NCBI RefSeq assembly: GCF_003474435.1
Contig: NZ_QRNF01000007.1
Span: forward strand, 1 to 64,000
DNA from: Ruminococcus sp. AF46-10NS
Lineage (GTDB): Bacteria; Bacillota; Clostridia; Lachnospirales; Lachnospiraceae
Direction of reading: 5' to 3'
Length of the DNA: 64,000 bases
Of this stretch, positions 18,090 to 26,993 are shown in pieces; position 1 is the stretch's first letter; every line of letters begins with the position of its first letter. A program made the position numbers and the translations under genes. The notes under the pieces are model-generated. The model was given only the letters and a program-made list of their open reading frames with translations, did not search any database and was not told the DNA's origin.

Positions 18090-18446
18090 TTATGCGATTG
18101 CTTTCTTAGCGATCTCAGCAAGTGCTGTGAAGCCTGCTGCATCGTTAACTGCCATCTCTGCAAGCATCTTTCTGTTGATGTCGATATTTGCAACTTTAAG
18201 GCCGTGCATCATTTTGCTGTAGGAAAGTCCGTTCATTCTTGCAGCTGCGTTGATACGGGCGATCCAGAGCTGTCTGAACTGACGTTTCTTCTGTTTTCTT
18301 CCTGCATAGGAGCTTGTAAGAGCTCTCATTACAGACTGTTTTGCTACTCTATACTGTTTGGAACGGGCTCCTCTGTAGCCTTTTGCCAGTTTTAATGTAC
18401 GGTTATGTCTTTTCTTTGCGTTTAATCCGCCTTTAATTCTTGCCAT
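18090..18446 (-). CDS. rplT: 50S ribosomal protein L20
   Basis: This 118-residue basic protein starting [16 protein letters not shown] is full-length bL20. It nucleates early assembly of the large subunit on 23S rRNA. In characterised bacteria it also represses its own operon; here the operon has an attenuator leader that could be the target. It follows rpmI with about 33 bases between. Confidence 0.97.
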   Translation of the reverse strand: MARIKGGLNAKKRHNRTLKLAKGYRGARSKQYRVAKQSVMRALTSSYAGRKQKKRQFRQLWIARINAAARMNGLSYSKMMHGLKVANIDINRKMLAEMAVNDAAGFTALAEIAKKAIA

Positions 18447-18479
18447 TTCTTAATTCTCCTCCTGTTCGTCTTCTCTATC

Positions 18480-18676
18480 TTATAAATATGGTAATGCTTT
18501 CTTCATGCTCTTTACGTTAGTAGAATCAACAACAGTAGATTTTCTCAGATTTCTCTTTCTCTTCTGAGATTTCTTTGTAAGGATATGGCTCTTGTAGGCT
18601 TTATTTCTTACTAATTTTCCTGTACCTGTTTTTTAAAGCGCTTTGCTGCTGCTCTGCAAGTTTTAATTTTTGGCAT
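18480..18676 (-). CDS. rpmI: 50S ribosomal protein L35 (frameshifted at 18629-18634)
   Basis: The ATG at 18676 follows AAGGAGG. The frame begins [16 protein letters not shown] and then stops. Adding one A to the A6 run gives [20 protein letters not shown] and a C-terminus ending KKALPYL, exactly 65 residues, the normal bL35 length. Because L35 is a core ribosomal protein placed between infC and rplT, the break is almost certainly a sequence error. The gene is easily missed because neither fragment is long. Confidence 0.93.
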
Positions 18677-18759
18677 TATGAATTCCTCCTTGATTTGGTA
18701 CTTCTAAATTTTATATAACATCCCGTTCTGCCCGGCTGTTGCCGTGAAGACTGAGATAT

Positions 18760-19266
18760 CTACCGTTTCTCAGTCAGAAACATTGTCATGCTTCTGCCTT
18801 CTACCTTCGGAGCCTTCTCTACAGTCGCTATATCGGACAGAAGATCTGCGAAGTCGTCAAGCACATGTTTGCTGCTGGACATATGTGCCATCTCTCTTCC
18901 GCGGAAACGAAGTGTAACCTTAACTCTGTCACCCTTGCTAAGGAACTTTCTTGCTGCATTTACCTTCGTCTTTAAATCGTTCGTATCAATGTTCGGGGAA
19001 AGACGCACTTCTTTGACATCGATGGTTTTCTGCTTTTTTCTGGCCTCTTTTTCTTTTCTGGCAAGCTCGTAACGGTATTTACCGTAATCAATGATCTTGC
19101 ATACCGGCGGTTTCGCCTGTGGGGCAATCTTTACAAGGTCAAGCCCTGCCTCCTGTGCTTTCGCCATCGCTTCTCTGGCGGACACGATTCCAAGCTGTGC
19201 TCCGTCCGGACCAATCAAGCGTACCTCTCTGTCTCTGATCTGTTCGTTAATCATTAAACCGCTAAT
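18760..19266 (-). CDS. infC: Translation initiation factor IF-3, probable AUU start
   Basis: The protein is full-length IF-3: N-domain with MINEQIRDREVRLI, linker, and C-domain with VTLRFRGREMAH. IF-3 prevents subunit joining and proofreads start codons. The first ATG in frame (19254) lacks a ribosome site at a proper distance, whereas GGAGGTG is placed 7 bases before ATT at 19266, four codons upstream. infC commonly uses AUU for autoregulation, so I choose ATT, giving 168 residues. It heads infC-rpmI-rplT. Confidence 0.88.
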   Translation of the reverse strand: MSGLMINEQIRDREVRLIGPDGAQLGIVSAREAMAKAQEAGLDLVKIAPQAKPPVCKIIDYGKYRYELARKEKEARKKQKTIDVKEVRLSPNIDTNDLKTKVNAARKFLSKGDRVKVTLRFRGREMAHMSSSKHVLDDFADLLSDIATVEKAPKVEGRSMTMFLTEKR

Positions 19267-19487
19267 TGTTGTACACCTCCATGAACATGATAGAATTAAT
19301 TTTTTCTTTCTCAATACTGTGCCGGGATCTCTTCCTGCACAAAAAAAGCGCAGACAGATGTCCACACTTCAAATAATTACACCTGCACACTGATAGTCTA
19401 TCCGTCGCAGTACTGTGCAATATTGACCTGAGACGTTTTCCAAAACGCTGAGGTGAGAGTGAACTCTGCTTTCTTTTCGCTACGTAC
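19267..19487 (-). promoter_or_regulatory. infC leader with transcription attenuator (L20-leader-like)
   Basis: About 220 bases of untranslated leader separate the promoter from infC. Near its end is a terminator-like hairpin: AGTG and CAGGTGT pair with ACATCTG and CGCT (19347-19391), followed on the minus strand by T7 (19341-19347). Firmicutes infC operons are known to carry L20-binding attenuator leaders. I did not derive the antiterminator fold, so assignment to that family is inference. Confidence 0.6.
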
Positions 19488-19493
19488 TTTGAA

Positions 19494-19522
19494 AGGATAC
19501 CATGGTGTACATGATTTGTCAA
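19494..19522 (-). promoter_or_regulatory. Sigma-A promoter of infC-rpmI-rplT
   Basis: On the minus strand, a perfect TTGACA (19517-19522) and TATCCT (19494-19499) are separated by 17 bases. Confidence 0.85.
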
Positions 19523-19564
19523 CTGTTTTTTATTATATTTTTATACTTTTTTGACCGCAGCTTT

Positions 19565-19648
19565 TTACTTGAAAAAGGGGGAAGCTCTTTTGGCAGCTCC
19601 TCCTGCTGCTGCGATTTTTTTGAAATATTTCTTATTTATCATAATCAT
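19565..19648 (-). CDS. Candidate 27-residue basic peptide
   Basis: A short frame starts MIMINKKYFKK, continues IAAAGGAAKRAS and ends PFFK. It has a very strong GAGGAGGTGC site before the ATG and a possible promoter further upstream (GTTGGC, 16 bases, TATAAT). The peptide is cationic with a small Ala/Gly core, and no signal peptide is obvious. I recognise no family. It ends about 40 bases before the infC promoter and is divergent from the DUF1540 gene. A chance frame is possible, but the RBS is better than most genes here. Confidence 0.4.
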   Translation of the reverse strand: MIMINKKYFKKIAAAGGAAKRASPFFK

Positions 19649-19733
19649 GCACCTCCTCTGTTCTGTTAAGTACAATTACTCTTCTGAAATTATATACTTA
19701 TTATATCAGCTATACTCTTTCGCCAACTCTTTC

Positions 19734-19762
19734 TTGAAATTTTTTTCTCACATACATATTTT
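19734..19762 (+). promoter_or_regulatory. Possible promoter of the DUF1540 gene
   Basis: TTGAAA (19734-19739) and TATTTT (19757-19762) are separated by 17 bases. The region is AT-rich, so the match is weak evidence. Confidence 0.4.
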
Positions 19763-19851
19763 TTGTATTTTGAGACATACTTCTTTCTGTGGAGCAATAC
19801 ATGGTTCTTCTGTGCTTTGTTCCGCAAATCTATTATCAGGAGGAAAATACT

Positions 19852-20175
19852 ATGACACTTTTAAAATGTTCCGCACACAACTGCTATTATAACAAGGATT
19901 CCCTCTGTTCCAAAGGTTCCATCCTTGTGGAGGGTGCAGAAGCCCGCTACGCAGATGATACAGCCTGTGAAAGTTTCCGAAGCCAGGATGAATGTTCTGC
20001 AAAGAACACAATGGACTCCGGCTGTGGATGCGAAACCATCAATATCGACTGTAAAGCGCACAACTGCACTTACAACGAACACTGTAAATGTACTGCTGCC
20101 TCCATTAATGTTTCCGGTGATAATGCCCGCCGCTGCTGTGATACGAAATGCGATACATTTGATTGTAAATGCTGA
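19852..20175 (+). CDS. DUF1540 domain-containing cysteine-rich protein
   Basis: The start at 19852 follows AGGAGGAAAATACT. The 107-residue protein carries two copies of the DUF1540 pattern: LKCSAHNCYYNKDSLC (about 3-18) and DCKAHNCTYNEHCKC (about 65-79), each followed by a conserved I.V.G..A segment. The cysteine spacing suggests metal binding, but the role is not known. No signal peptide is seen. It is monocistronic. Confidence 0.85.
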   Translation: MTLLKCSAHNCYYNKDSLCSKGSILVEGAEARYADDTACESFRSQDECSAKNTMDSGCGCETINIDCKAHNCTYNEHCKCTAASINVSGDNARRCCDTKCDTFDCKC

Positions 20176-20258
20176 CTTTAACCAATCTGAATTCGGCAGA
20201 CATTCATGATCCGCATCCGGTCGGTTTCTGAAACACCCGAAATCAATACCTTTATGCC

Positions 20259-20302
20259 AAAAGCAGCAGAGCCGTTCTCTATAACGTCTCTGCTGCTTTT
20301 TA
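20259..20302 (+). terminator. Terminator of the DUF1540 gene
   Basis: AAAAGCAGCAGAG pairs with CTCTGCTGCTTTT, ending in a T-run. It is nearly symmetric and could also work on the minus strand. Confidence 0.85.
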
Positions 20303-20325
20303 TTGTTATATATACTGCGAAAATA

Positions 20326-20358
20326 TAAGCCGCATACAACACTGGCATACGGCTTATC
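20326..20358 (-). terminator. Terminator of ftsZ
   Basis: An imperfect hairpin built on TAAGCCG/CGGCTTA arms is followed by an AT-rich tract just after the ftsZ stop. Confidence 0.55.
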
Positions 20359-20372
20359 ATATTTCTTATTAT

Positions 20373-21535
20373 TTATCTGTTCTTAAGAAAATCCGGAATC
20401 TGGATGTCTTTTCTCTGCACAGTGCTTGTCGGTGCCTTAGTATTGAACTGTGTAGAATTCATGTTCGGCAGACTGAAGCTCGGCATGTTGAGGTTCATGC
20501 TCGGTGCTGATGCTGTATTTGTCTTCTTAGCTGCTCCGAAAACAGAATTGGAAGCTCTGTTTCCAAATGGAGATGCCTGAAGATTGTTGTCTGTAAGACC
20601 TGTAGCGATAACTGTGATCCTTGCATAATCTGCAACAGAATCATCATACATGGCACCAAAGATGATGTTCGCATCCTCACCTGTAAGCTCCTGAACATAG
20701 CTTGCAGCATCGTTGGCATCCATAAGGGAAATATCACCGGAAATGTTGATGATAACGTGTGTTGCACCCTTGATGGTTGTCTCAAGAAGCGGAGAAGATA
20801 CAGCCTGCTGTACAGCCTCCATAGCCTTGTCATCGCCTCTTGCCTCACCGATACCAATGTGAGCGATTCCCTTGTCAGTCATAACTGTCTGTACGTCTGC
20901 AAAGTCAAGGTTGATCAGTGCCGGCAGATTGATCAGGTCTGTAATACCCTGTACTGCCTGCTGAAGAACCTCATCAGCCTTACGCAGTGCTTCCGGCATA
21001 GTTGTTCTTCTGTCAACGATCTCAAGTAACTTGTCATTCGGTATGACAATTAAAGTATCAACTGCTTTCTTCAGATTTTCAATTCCTGCAAGTGCATTAT
21101 TCATACGGGTCTTCGCTTCAAAGCGGAATGGCTTGGTAACAACACCGACAGTCAGGATACCCATCTCTTTCGCTGCACCAGCGATTACAGGAGCAGCTCC
21201 TGTACCTGTTCCGCCACCCATACCACAGGTAACGAAAACCATGTCAGCTCCCTCAATGATCTTCTTAACTTCCTCGATGCTCTCCTCAGCAGCCTTCTGG
21301 CCAACTTCCGGCTGTGCGCCGCGCCGAGACCCTTAGTGATCTTTTCACCAATCTGAAGTACAGTCGGAGCTTTACACAGAGTCAGAGCCTGTTTATCAGT
21401 GTTGACACCTACAAACTCAACTCCACCAATGGCTTCTTCCACCATTCTGTTTACTGCGTTATTACCTGCGCCGCCTACTCCAATTACAATAATCTTCGCA
21501 GAAGACTCAGCCTCATTCGTCATTATCTCTAACAA
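20373..21535 (-). CDS. ftsZ: Cell division GTPase FtsZ (frameshifted near 21320)
   Basis: FtsZ polymerises at midcell to form the division ring. The start is TTG at 21535, 7 bases after AGGAGG; the next ATG (21523) is too far from it. The first frame reads [12 protein letters not shown] then breaks in KGLGA; restoring one C on the plus strand (GCGCCGCGCC to GCGCCCGCGCC) continues to the tubulin signature GGGTGTG and the NLDFADVQ T7 loop. The C-terminal tail ends [10 protein letters not shown], the conserved partner-binding peptide. Joined, the length is 387 residues. Confidence 0.93.
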
Positions 21536-21611
21536 TGTACTTCCTCCTTTATTTCTAACCTGATATCCGATTCAGTGTAATTTATTCCAAGCTACATATA
21601 CACATAGATAT

Positions 21612-21640
21612 ATCATATATTTTTTTGAGTAATTAATCAA
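21612..21640 (-). promoter_or_regulatory. Sigma-A promoter of ftsZ
   Basis: On the minus strand, TTGATT (21635-21640) and TATGAT (21612-21617) are separated by 17 bases, about 75 bases before the TTG start. Together with the terminator after divIB it makes ftsZ a separate unit from the dcw operon. Confidence 0.7.
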
Positions 21641-21793
21641 CCACTAATTTTGTTTTTTTATACTTTTTTTACTAAATTTCGGCACTGTTTCTATTAACAT
21701 GAAGGTTTGCGAAACAATCTCTGGCAAAATGCCCAAAGGTTTCCAGAACGTTTTTCGAAAGAACTCTTTCCTAATTATAATATGCTGATAAAC

Positions 21794-21830
21794 GAAAAAA
21801 ACACCCGGGAATTTGAAACCCGGGTGCTGT
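21794..21830 (-). terminator. Terminator of the dcw operon after divIB
   Basis: CACCCGGG and CCCGGGTG (21802-21809, 21819-21826) are followed on the minus strand by T7. Nothing else gene-like is seen between 21536 and 21879 apart from the ftsZ promoter. Confidence 0.9.
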
Positions 21831-21879
21831 CAGGCGAACAAAATCATCCGTATCTGATTGATCTGTGATTTTGTTATTC

Positions 21880-23166
21880 CTATTCCGAATCGCTGGTGTA
21901 GTCTCCGTAATAGTCACTGTAACTGTCAGAACCATCGCTGTATCCGTAATCTGTACCTTCATCCGAATAATCATAATCTCCGTTATCACTGCCGTCATAA
22001 CTCTGATCTTCGGAATCACTGGTATCTGTATCGTCGGAACCACTTCCGTCACCGGAACTGTCCCCATCTTCTGAAGTGCTGTCAGAACTGTCAGAATTCT
22101 GTGCATCTTCCACAGATCCCACATAGTTGCCATCCCTGTCATATTCACTGACACCGTCATAACCTCCGTCCTCACGGTATCCGCCTTTCCAGTCGCCATT
22201 GGCAGCCATGCTCTCCTCAGTTGGCGCAGGGCCTACGTAGTTCATATTGGCATCATACTCGCCAGTTCCTGTGTAATCGCCTTCTTCATCATATCCGCCG
22301 ACCCACTTGGAAAGTGCATATTCCAGATCTGTCTGCGGCTTGGCTCCTACATAGTTTCCGTTCTCATCGTACTCGCCTTCACCTGTATAATTGCCTTCCT
22401 CGTCATATCCGCCTGTCCAGGTTTCGGAAGAATCTGTGGTCTCATCCGTCTCCTGCTCCAGAGTGATCATCTTGGAATTATCATTCACATTCTCGGCATG
22501 AAGGATTCCCTTTTTATCAGAGATCAGCGGAAGGATCGCAAGTACCCTGGTCATCTTATCTTCCAGGTATTCATCCTTCCCAAGCTTCACTGTGATATCA
22601 CCGTAGAGCAGGCTGATCTGTCCGTCATCACTGAACTCAATATGATCCGGAATCTTATCGTTCTTCTGGAATATGGTGGACAATGCCACCGCTGTATTCA
22701 TAACCATCTTATCTTTAATCGGAAGTTCTTCATTGTAGATCACATGTTTCACTTTGATTCCGTCAAAAAACGGAATCTTCTCATTTCTCTCTGTAGAGCT
22801 CTCAATGAACGTTCCGTTCCTGTCAAAATAAATATAGCTGTCCAGATATGGAATACAGCCTACAATATCTTTTTCTTTTACGCTGACGCAGATGGTGTGC
22901 CTGTTCAGTCTGGTGACAGTGTAGCCTTCCACAAACGGAACATCTTTTGTATTTTTTTTAGTATAGATCAGGGGAGCCAGAACAGAATTCGATGCCATCG
23001 GACCTCTTAGAACCATTTTTTTGATCTGCTTCTCTGAGTAATGGCTGCTTCCCATCACCTGTACTTCATCAACCTGATAATACGTAAAAAAGAAAATAAC
23101 GCCTGCCAGCAGCAGAACTGCGATCAGTCCTGTAACTTTCAGCTGATTTTTTTTTGATAATTTCAT
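21880..23166 (-). CDS. divIB: Cell division protein DivIB/FtsQ with repetitive acidic tail
   Basis: The 428-residue protein has a short cytosolic N-terminus, one membrane helix (about 9-29), a POTRA-like region (about 32-105) and a beta domain to about 235, as in DivIB/FtsQ, which links the division ring to wall synthesis. Beyond this is an extracellular tail not usual in the family. It has three 38-residue repeats, each starting at a Trp (250, 288, 326) with GGYDEEGNYTG and EYDENGNYVG blocks, then about 78 residues almost wholly Asp, Ser, Gly and Tyr. Its start overlaps the murA stop (ATGA). Confidence 0.88.
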   Translation of the reverse strand: MKLSKKNQLKVTGLIAVLLLAGVIFFFTYYQVDEVQVMGSSHYSEKQIKKMVLRGPMASNSVLAPLIYTKKNTKDVPFVEGYTVTRLNRHTICVSVKEKDIVGCIPYLDSYIYFDRNGTFIESSTERNEKIPFFDGIKVKHVIYNEELPIKDKMVMNTAVALSTIFQKNDKIPDHIEFSDDGQISLLYGDITVKLGKDEYLEDKMTRVLAILPLISDKKGILHAENVNDNSKMITLEQETDETTDSSETWTGGYDEEGNYTGEGEYDENGNYVGAKPQTDLEYALSKWVGGYDEEGDYTGTGEYDANMNYVGPAPTEESMAANGDWKGGYREDGGYDGVSEYDRDGNYVGSVEDAQNSDSSDSTSEDGDSSGDGSGSDDTDTSDSEDQSYDGSDNGDYDYSDEGTDYGYSDGSDSYSDYYGDYTSDSE

Positions 23167-24429
23167 AAAGTTCCTCTGTCCTTTATCAAAAGACCGCCCA
23201 ATGCGGTCAGGTCTTCACAGATATGCTCATAACCTCTTTCAATGAAACAACAGCCCCGGACTTTTGTTGTTCCGCTGGCAGCAAGAGCTGCGATCACCAG
23301 TGCAGCACCACCACGAAGTTCCTGGGCTTCCACTGTACATCCCATAAGTGGATATCCGCCGTGGATCACTGCCTCGCCATCCTGGATCGTGATATCTGCC
23401 CCCATGCGGCACAGCCATGGGGCTGTTTTATATCTGTCTTCAAATATTTTCTCCCGGATCCTGCTCTCTCCAGGTATCGTGGCAAGCACTGCCATAGCCG
23501 GTGACTGCAGATCCGTAGGAAAACCCGGGTACACTTCCGTTTCAAGAAGTTTCAGCGGACTACCCGTGTTTTTTCCGTTGACTATTAGTTTACCACCAAG
23601 AATATCATATTGTCCACCCATTTTCCGATATACTTCCAGTATTCCGTCCATTTCTCCTAAAGGAGGATTCTCTATTATGATCTCCCCACGTGTGGCTGCT
23701 GCTGCCAGAAGATAGGTTCCTGCAACGATCCGGTCAGGCGGTATCACCCCGTCTCCCGGCCGCAAACGTTTCACCCCTTCAATGCAGATAATATTCTTTC
23801 GAAAAATATCTTCGCACCCATTCCGTTCAGATAACTGCACAGCCATCCGACCTCCGGCTCACAGGCACAGCCCCTTAAAATCGTTCTGCCCTCTGCAAGT
23901 ACTGCCGCCAGAATTCCCTGCTCCGTAGCCCCCACACTGCTTTTGGGAAAAAATATCTCCGCACCTTTCAGTTTTCCACAGGATGCTCTGATCTCTGTGT
24001 CGTTTTCCACGATTTTCGCACCCAGGCTGCGCAAAACTTTTATATGAAGATCAACCGGCCGTTTTCCGATGACACATCCGCCGGGATACCCTGTGCTGGC
24101 CTTATGGTTCCTCCCCAGCATTGCCCCCAGAAGGATCACGGAAGACCGCATTTTTCCGGAAAATGCTCTGTTATCACAGTACCCTCAGCCTGGCTGCAAT
24201 CCAGATAAAGGTCATGACCCTGCCACCAGCTCACAGCTCCCAGATCCCGGAGGATTTTTTCCATAAGAAATACATCCGCGATTCTGGGACAGCCCCGCAG
24301 CACGCTGGTTCCTTCACTTAAAAAAGCTGCTGCCATGATAGGCAGAGCCGCATTTTTCGAGCCCTGGATCTTTATGGTTCCATTCAGTGGTTTTCCTCCG
24401 GTTACGACGATCTCATCGCTGTCATTCAA
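23163..24429 (-). CDS. murA: UDP-N-acetylglucosamine 1-carboxyvinyltransferase MurA (two frameshifts)
   Basis: The first committed step of peptidoglycan synthesis: transfer of enolpyruvate to UDP-GlcNAc. The reading is split into three frames. Adding one T on the plus strand at 24151-24155 and one A at 23802-23806 restores one protein of about 422 residues, the family length, from the TTG at 24429 (AGGAG 8 bases upstream). N-terminal QGSKNAALPI and the PGGCVIGKRPVDLH loop with the catalytic Cys are present, as is GVKRLRPGD. A start at 24474 would add 15 residues. Two independent breaks in one dcw gene argue for sequence error. Confidence 0.88.
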
Positions 24430-24466
24430 GTCTTCCACTCCTAAAAAGGGCCTCTTGCTTTTTATT

Positions 24467-25566
24467 CTATGCAATCCTTCCGCTTCTGTGACTGCTGACG
24501 CTTAAGGCAAGGCCCATCTCTCCCATAAGAAAGACAACTGAAGTTCCACCATAGCTCACAAAGGGCAGAGTGATTCCCGTGTTCGGGATCGTATTGGTCA
24601 CAACTGCAATATTAAGGATTACCTGGATCGCCATATGTGCCATGATCCCTGCGCAGAGAAGCGTTCCTTCCAGATCGCGGCAGCTAAGTGCAAGAACACA
24701 GAGCCGCCACATCAGAAGCATAAACAGAAAGATCAGCACAAAAGCCCCGATGATCCCTGTTTCCTCGCACACAATTGAAAAAATCATATCATTCTGAGCT
24801 TCCGGTACAAATCCCAGTTTCTGCAGACTGTTTCCTAAGCCTCTGCCAAAAATCTCTCCGCTTCCAATGGCATATAAGCCTGTATGGTCTGAAATCCTTT
24901 TTCGTATTTTTCCGGATCACGCCAGATAGCCAGACGTTCCAGACGGTAGCTCTCTGCTGCAAGAAATACGGCAATAAATCCGATGCCCACACTGCCCAGT
25001 GCAAGGAACTGAAGATATCCCGGATTCGCCACAAAAATAAGCACAGCACCGATTCCCAGAATGATCACCGCCGTACTTAAGTTGTTGGAACCAACCAGCC
25101 CCACTACCGGAAGCAGGGTCAGCATTGTTCTTGCCATAAACCAGAAGCCTGTTGTCTTCTTTTTCGTCCTGCTGATCTGCCACACAAGAAAAAGGATCAC
25201 TGCCATCTTTGAGAACTCAGAGGGCTGAAAAGATAACGGACCCAGATTCAGCCATCGTTTGGAACCATTGATCTCCTGTCCAAAAATAAGGACCGCCGTT
25301 GAAAGAAGCAGTGAAAGCAGGTATGCGGCCGGAGCCAGAACAACCGGCAGATGGTAGTCCGTTTTTGCTACCAGATACATAACAAGCAGCCCCAGTGCTG
25401 TTGCAAAGAGCTGCTTCTTAAAATAATAGGCAGAGTCGTGAAAACGTACTCTGCCATTATATTCGCTTGCCGAAAAAAGTGCCGCCAGGCCAAACACTAC
25501 GAGAATCAGTACCAGTGCCACAAGAACCACATCTGTCTTTCCGGTCTGTTTCAGTCCTGCCTTCAT
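24467..25566 (-). CDS. ftsW: Peptidoglycan polymerase FtsW (frameshifted near 24879)
   Basis: This SEDS glycosyltransferase polymerises lipid II at the septum. The start at 25566 (MKAGLKQTGK) follows GGAGGTC; the longer frame starts at a TTG. The N-terminal part covers the first membrane helices, SKRWLNLGPLSFQPSEF and an AIWRDPEKYEKGFQTIQ stretch, then breaks. Restoring a G (CAGGCTT to CAGGGCTT) yields GLYAIGSGEIFG and continues to NTGITLPFVSYGGTS. The restored product is about 366 residues. Confidence 0.9.
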
Positions 25567-25623
25567 AGTTATGACCTCCAAAGCGGTCTCTTATTTCAGC
25601 ATATGTATTTATTTCTGTTGTTA

Positions 25624-26979
25624 TTACAGTGCCTTAACATATTCCTTGAACATGTCACCTCGCTGCTCATAGTTATCGAACTGTCCCCAGCTTGCGCAGG
25701 CCGGTGAAAGAAGGACTGCATCTCCAGGGTTGGCCTTCTCGGCACAGACCTTAACTGCTTCTTTCAGATCTTCGCAGAGAATGATATCTGTAAATCCAAG
25801 ACGCTCTGCTGCTGCTTTGATCTTCTCTTTTGTCTGACCGATGAGAACAAGATAGCGGACTTTTCCATCAAAGGACTGGATCCACTCGTCATAGCTGGAT
25901 TCCTTATCATAACCGCCGCCGATCAGAAGTGTCGGACGGTTCATAGCCTGAATTCCCTTGATCGCTGCATCCGGGTTGGTTCCCTTGGAATCGTTGTAGT
26001 AGGCAACTCCGTTCTTCTCTGTCACATACTCGATCCTGTGGGGAACTGCCACGAATTCACAGACGCTCTTATGAATGCTCTCAACAGAAACGCCTGCATA
26101 ATATGCCATAGCTGCTGCTGCCATTACATTCTCATGGTTGTGGCGGCCAAGGATCTTAAGCTCACCAGTCTTAACGATCGGAATCTCCTCTGTCTCAGTC
26201 TTCAGGATGATCTGGTCGCCGTCAAGATAGATGCCCTGATCAAGCTTTCGAAGGCTTGAGAAATACACAACCTTCGGCACAATGTTCTCACCAAATTTGC
26301 GGAGTACTTCGTCCTCATAATTCAGAACGCAGACATCTTCCGGTCCCTGGTTTCTGGTGATCAGCTCTTTCACACGGATGTACTCTTCCATTGTATGATG
26401 TCTGTTCAGGTGATCCTCTGTAATGTTCAGGATCGCACTTACCTTCGGTCGGAACTGATCGATAGTCTCAAGCTGGAAACTGCTGATCTCCGCAACTGTC
26501 ACAGAATCATCCCTCATCTCAAGTGATTTCGATGTATATGCAGTTCCAATATTTCCTACAACAAATGCAGATTCACGGGCATCTCCCATGATCTTGCCAA
26601 GAAGTGCTGTTGTTGTTGTCTTACCGTTAGTTCCTGTAATCGCAAGAACTTCACCTTTACCTGTACGGTATGCAAGCTCCACTTCACTCCAGACCGGAAG
26701 GCCTTTTTCATAAAATTTCTTTACCAGCGGAAGATCTGTTGGAACTCCAGGGCTTAATACTACAAGATCAAGACTGTCAATCTCTCCTTCCGGAAAATCT
26801 CCTGCCCAGATTTCAGGCTGATATTTACCATTTGTTTTATGTAAAACGGCTTCTTTGTCAAGGTCTGCATTTCCATCGTAGATTACCGGCTGCGCGCCTA
26901 CGTTGCCAAGCAGGTCAGCTGCACCGATACCGCTTTTTCCGGCTCCGAATACGAGAACCTTTTTTGATCTTAAATCCAT
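25624..26979 (-). CDS. murD: UDP-N-acetylmuramoylalanine--D-glutamate ligase
   Basis: MurD adds D-Glu to UDP-MurNAc-Ala in the cytosol. The start at 26979 (MDLRSKK) follows AAGGAGG. The 451-residue product has an N-terminal Rossmann segment (VLVFGAGKSGIG), the ATP-binding GTNGKTTTT loop, the ENHRHH-equivalent DHLNRH, and NDSKGTNPDA. It lies 14 bases after mraY. Confidence 0.95.
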   Translation of the reverse strand: MDLRSKKVLVFGAGKSGIGAADLLGNVGAQPVIYDGNADLDKEAVLHKTNGKYQPEIWAGDFPEGEIDSLDLVVLSPGVPTDLPLVKKFYEKGLPVWSEVELAYRTGKGEVLAITGTNGKTTTTALLGKIMGDARESAFVVGNIGTAYTSKSLEMRDDSVTVAEISSFQLETIDQFRPKVSAILNITEDHLNRHHTMEEYIRVKELITRNQGPEDVCVLNYEDEVLRKFGENIVPKVVYFSSLRKLDQGIYLDGDQIILKTETEEIPIVKTGELKILGRHNHENVMAAAAMAYYAGVSVESIHKSVCEFVAVPHRIEYVTEKNGVAYYNDSKGTNPDAAIKGIQAMNRPTLLIGGGYDKESSYDEWIQSFDGKVRYLVLIGQTKEKIKAAAERLGFTDIILCEDLKEAVKVCAEKANPGDAVLLSPACASWGQFDNYEQRGDMFKEYVKAL

Positions 26980-26993
26980 TGTTCTGTTCCTCC

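Noticed and set aside
19262..19522. An 86-codon minus-strand frame upstream of infC
   Set aside because: It covers the infC promoter and attenuator leader, and ends at the infC start region with no ribosome site of its own.
21771..22199. Long low-complexity frames on both strands opposite and beside the divIB tail
   Set aside because: They are by-products of the GAT/TCC-rich repeat DNA; the DivIB frame is continuous and has the start, topology and context.
20373..25566. Real pseudogenes for ftsZ, murA and ftsW
   Set aside because: All retain conserved residues on both sides of the break and a single missing base in a run explains each; loss of all three would be lethal.
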